Part shown: piece by piece, positions 13,840-13,978 of the stretch | How the letters are laid out: every line of letters starts with the position of its first letter | Numbering within the stretch: the first letter of the stretch is position 1 | DNA from: Paracoccaceae bacterium | GTDB taxonomy: Bacteria; Pseudomonadota; Alphaproteobacteria; Rhodobacterales; Rhodobacteraceae | DNA: 13,978 nucleotides | NCBI GenBank assembly: GCA_004566265.1 | Contig: SPLB01000026.1 | Span: 1 to 13,978, forward strand | Direction of reading: 5' to 3' | Notes under the pieces: generated by a model | The model's database searches: none | Told to the model about the DNA's origin: nothing | Seen by the model: the letters and a program-made list of their open reading frames with translations, nothing else | Program-made: the position numbers and the translations under genes

Positions 13840-13978
13840 ACCGACCTTGGCCAGAACTGCGCGATGGGCAAGCAGCCAATTTCAGTCTCTTTCCAAAAAC
13901 CAACCGTCGTCCAAACCACGAGATTCTTCCCAAAATATCGTTCGATCACATTGATGAACCGCTGCGCCTCGCACCACA
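13794..13978 (-). pseudogene. Broken 3' part of a GH25 lysozyme-like gene
   Basis: The minus strand is open from the window edge (first full codon 13976-13974) to a TGA at 13796-13794. The first 47 or so codons include E-A-Q-R-F-I-N-V-I-E, then Y-F-G-K-N-L-V-V-W-T-T-V-G-F-W, then G-C-L and Q-F-W-P-R-S-V-A-G. This fits the second half of GH25 muramidases, which read F-x-x-x-V-E-x-x-x-G-K-x-x-x-I-Y-T-T-x-x-F-W and later F-W-x-R-S-V. The expected continuation (a W-Q-Y-T-type block and D-x-N-x-F) is absent: just after R-S-V-A-G the frame runs into the palindromic repeat and stops. I therefore read it as a gene truncated by, or decayed into, repeat DNA. The catalytic D-x-E region would lie beyond the window. 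Confidence 0.5.

Noticed and set aside
13487..13933. 148-codon minus-strand frame across the hemC end and the palindromes
   Set aside because: Half is antisense to hemC and the rest is repeat-derived R/G/P/A-rich sequence. The GH25-like frame in another phase is the meaningful one.
1..13978. CRISPR arrays, tRNA, rRNA, tmRNA or prophage modules
   Set aside because: No regularly spaced direct repeats, no cloverleaf or rRNA-like segments and no phage structural or integrase genes were seen on either strand.

Overview
The window looks like chromosomal DNA of an alphaproteobacterium of the order Rhodobacterales, most likely the Roseobacter group. This rests on the proteins themselves (UbiA, an OmpA-type protein beside it, UvrC, HemE and HemC all read as roseobacter-like) and on the gene order rsmE/ubiA/ompA-like and uvrC-pgsA-moaD-moaE as I remember it from that group. 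No database search was possible. Most of the window is core metabolism and cell-envelope biology.

Layout. Positions 1-106 (minus) hold the first 35 codons of rsmE. It is divergent from ubiA (119-1081, plus), with only 12 bp between the start codons. Downstream of ubiA come a hairpin and then a translationally coupled pair on the plus strand: a 616-residue OmpA/BON-like envelope protein (1165-3015) and a 105-residue membrane-anchored coiled-coil protein (3012-3329). Facing them on the minus strand is uvrC (6761-4875), then pgsA (4722-4051), moaD (4051-3806) and moaE (3801-3355). They are read in that order, and the last three are nearly contiguous. uvrC makes nucleotide-excision-repair nuclease, pgsA makes phosphatidylglycerophosphate, and moaD/moaE make the two subunits of molybdopterin synthase.

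An unusually long gap of 886 bp (6762-7647) separates uvrC from the next operon. It contains inverted repeats, an exact DnaA-box sequence, a very A+T-rich tract, and what I read as a decayed N-terminal fragment of an IS1380-type transposase. The next minus-strand run is sppA-like S49 peptidase (9611-8805), a small membrane zinc-ribbon protein (8789-8589) and a calcium/sodium-type antiporter (8592-7648), packed end to start. Upstream of that lies an ABC-2 exporter pair (ATPase 11445-10501, permease 10504-9743).

The right end carries two tetrapyrrole (heme/cobalamin/bacteriochlorophyll precursor) genes, hemE (minus) and hemC (plus). They are divergent around a 112-bp control region with a striking 8+8 bp inverted repeat that flanks a perfect TTGACA hexamer. 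HemC makes hydroxymethylbilane. HemE later decarboxylates uroporphyrinogen III. A shared control region is therefore biologically sensible.

After hemC the last 290 bp hold strong palindromes that look like a dispersed repeat, running into the broken 3' end of what looks like a GH25 lysozyme gene read from the opposite strand. I did not find a clear new multi-gene system. The best leads are the triplicated envelope protein with its coiled-coil partner, the hemE/hemC operator-like repeat, and the two eroded gene remnants beside palindromic DNA.
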